Below are positions 63,801-64,000 of a stretch of 64,000 bases of DNA, piece after piece. Where the stretch lies: positions 7,410-71,409 of the forward strand of contig QNGE01003896.1 of assembly GCA_008508345.1 (NCBI GenBank), in the 5' to 3' direction. The notes below the pieces were generated by a model, which was not told where the DNA came from, did not search any database, and saw only the letters and a list, made by a program, of their open reading frames with translations. The stretch comes from Paragonimus westermani (taxonomy: Eukaryota > Platyhelminthes > Trematoda > Plagiorchiida > Troglotrematidae). The first letter of the stretch is position 1. Every line of letters starts with the position of its first letter. A program made the position numbers and the translations under genes.

Positions 63801-64000
63801 GAATCATTCAACAGAAAGACGTCGATATTAGACTGACATTAAGACTACCTTTGTAAGACCTAACAGATCTACATTACAGTTTGTTTTACAGCCAGTGACA
63901 CATCCCATAGACAAACAGGAGTTGCCGCAAATCCGTCTCACCGATATACTTATGGGTCATTCATACGAACGGGTCAGAGAACATTCAAAAACAGATGGCT
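60870..64000. other. No supported gene to the window end
   Basis: Overlapping frames on both strands. The minus-strand frame at 62466-62747 has a membrane-like stretch (VTSGVILTFIMLLYLL), and 61984-62199 (-) is protein-like, but neither has phased splice sites. A poly-G run lies near 62559-62567. Confidence 0.3.

Noticed and set aside
1..64000. CRISPR arrays, bacterial operons, insertion sequences
   Set aside because: No regularly spaced direct repeats and no dense single-strand gene layout; the window is eukaryotic.

Overview
The window looks like a piece of an intron-rich, repeat-rich flatworm genome, most likely a digenean trematode. Five things point that way: a split gene for a cathepsin D-like aspartic protease, decayed RTE-type LINE copies of a kind common in flukes, Penelope-like elements with a GIY-YIG nuclease, a Ty3/gypsy integrase remnant, and a tRNA-related short retroposon carrying a hammerhead ribozyme, a combination known from the schistosome Sm-alpha family. 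No bacterial-style gene organisation is present. Species cannot be fixed from sequence alone.

Layout. 1-2.2 kb: no gene recognised. 2.2-4.8 kb (+): a heavily mutated RTE-like LINE with recognisable endonuclease, reverse transcriptase and C-terminal segments. 6.9-11.8 kb (-): the one complete gene I can reconstruct, a seven-exon cathepsin D-like protease of 388 residues with consistent splice phases, both catalytic Asp motifs, a signal peptide and a propeptide. Its first three introns are only 37-45 nt and its last three exceed 1 kb. 7.5-7.75 kb: a decayed short retroposon inside intron 6. 13.8-14.0 kb: a possible GIY-YIG remnant. 17.9-18.6 kb: second LINE fragment. 19.1-19.7 kb: imperfect inverted-repeat element. 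20.1-20.6 kb: Penelope GIY-YIG ORF, open over 157 codons. 21.1-22.0 kb: tRNA-like modules including the best-preserved hammerhead retroposon. 24.6-25.2 kb: inverted pair of a 91-nt repeat. 34.4-35.5 kb: gypsy RNase H/integrase remnant. 37.9-39.8 kb (-): a longer decayed Penelope element (RT then GIY-YIG). 41.24-41.55 kb (-): third hammerhead retroposon copy. 50.6-54.1 kb (+): several short ORFs bounded by splice-like sites that may be exons of an unrecognised gene. 55.9 kb: fold-back of the retroposon 3' end with the window's only N at its apex. 60.7 kb: near-perfect fold-back of about 69-nt arms.

The strongest functional content is the protease (a lysosomal or gut aspartic peptidase) and the self-cleaving RNA motif in the short retroposon. 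In two copies the retroposon ends run into sequence matching its own start, as expected of tandem RNA multimers that hammerheads process. The rest is mostly decayed mobile DNA and unexplained non-coding sequence. All homology statements are from pattern recognition; no database search was run.
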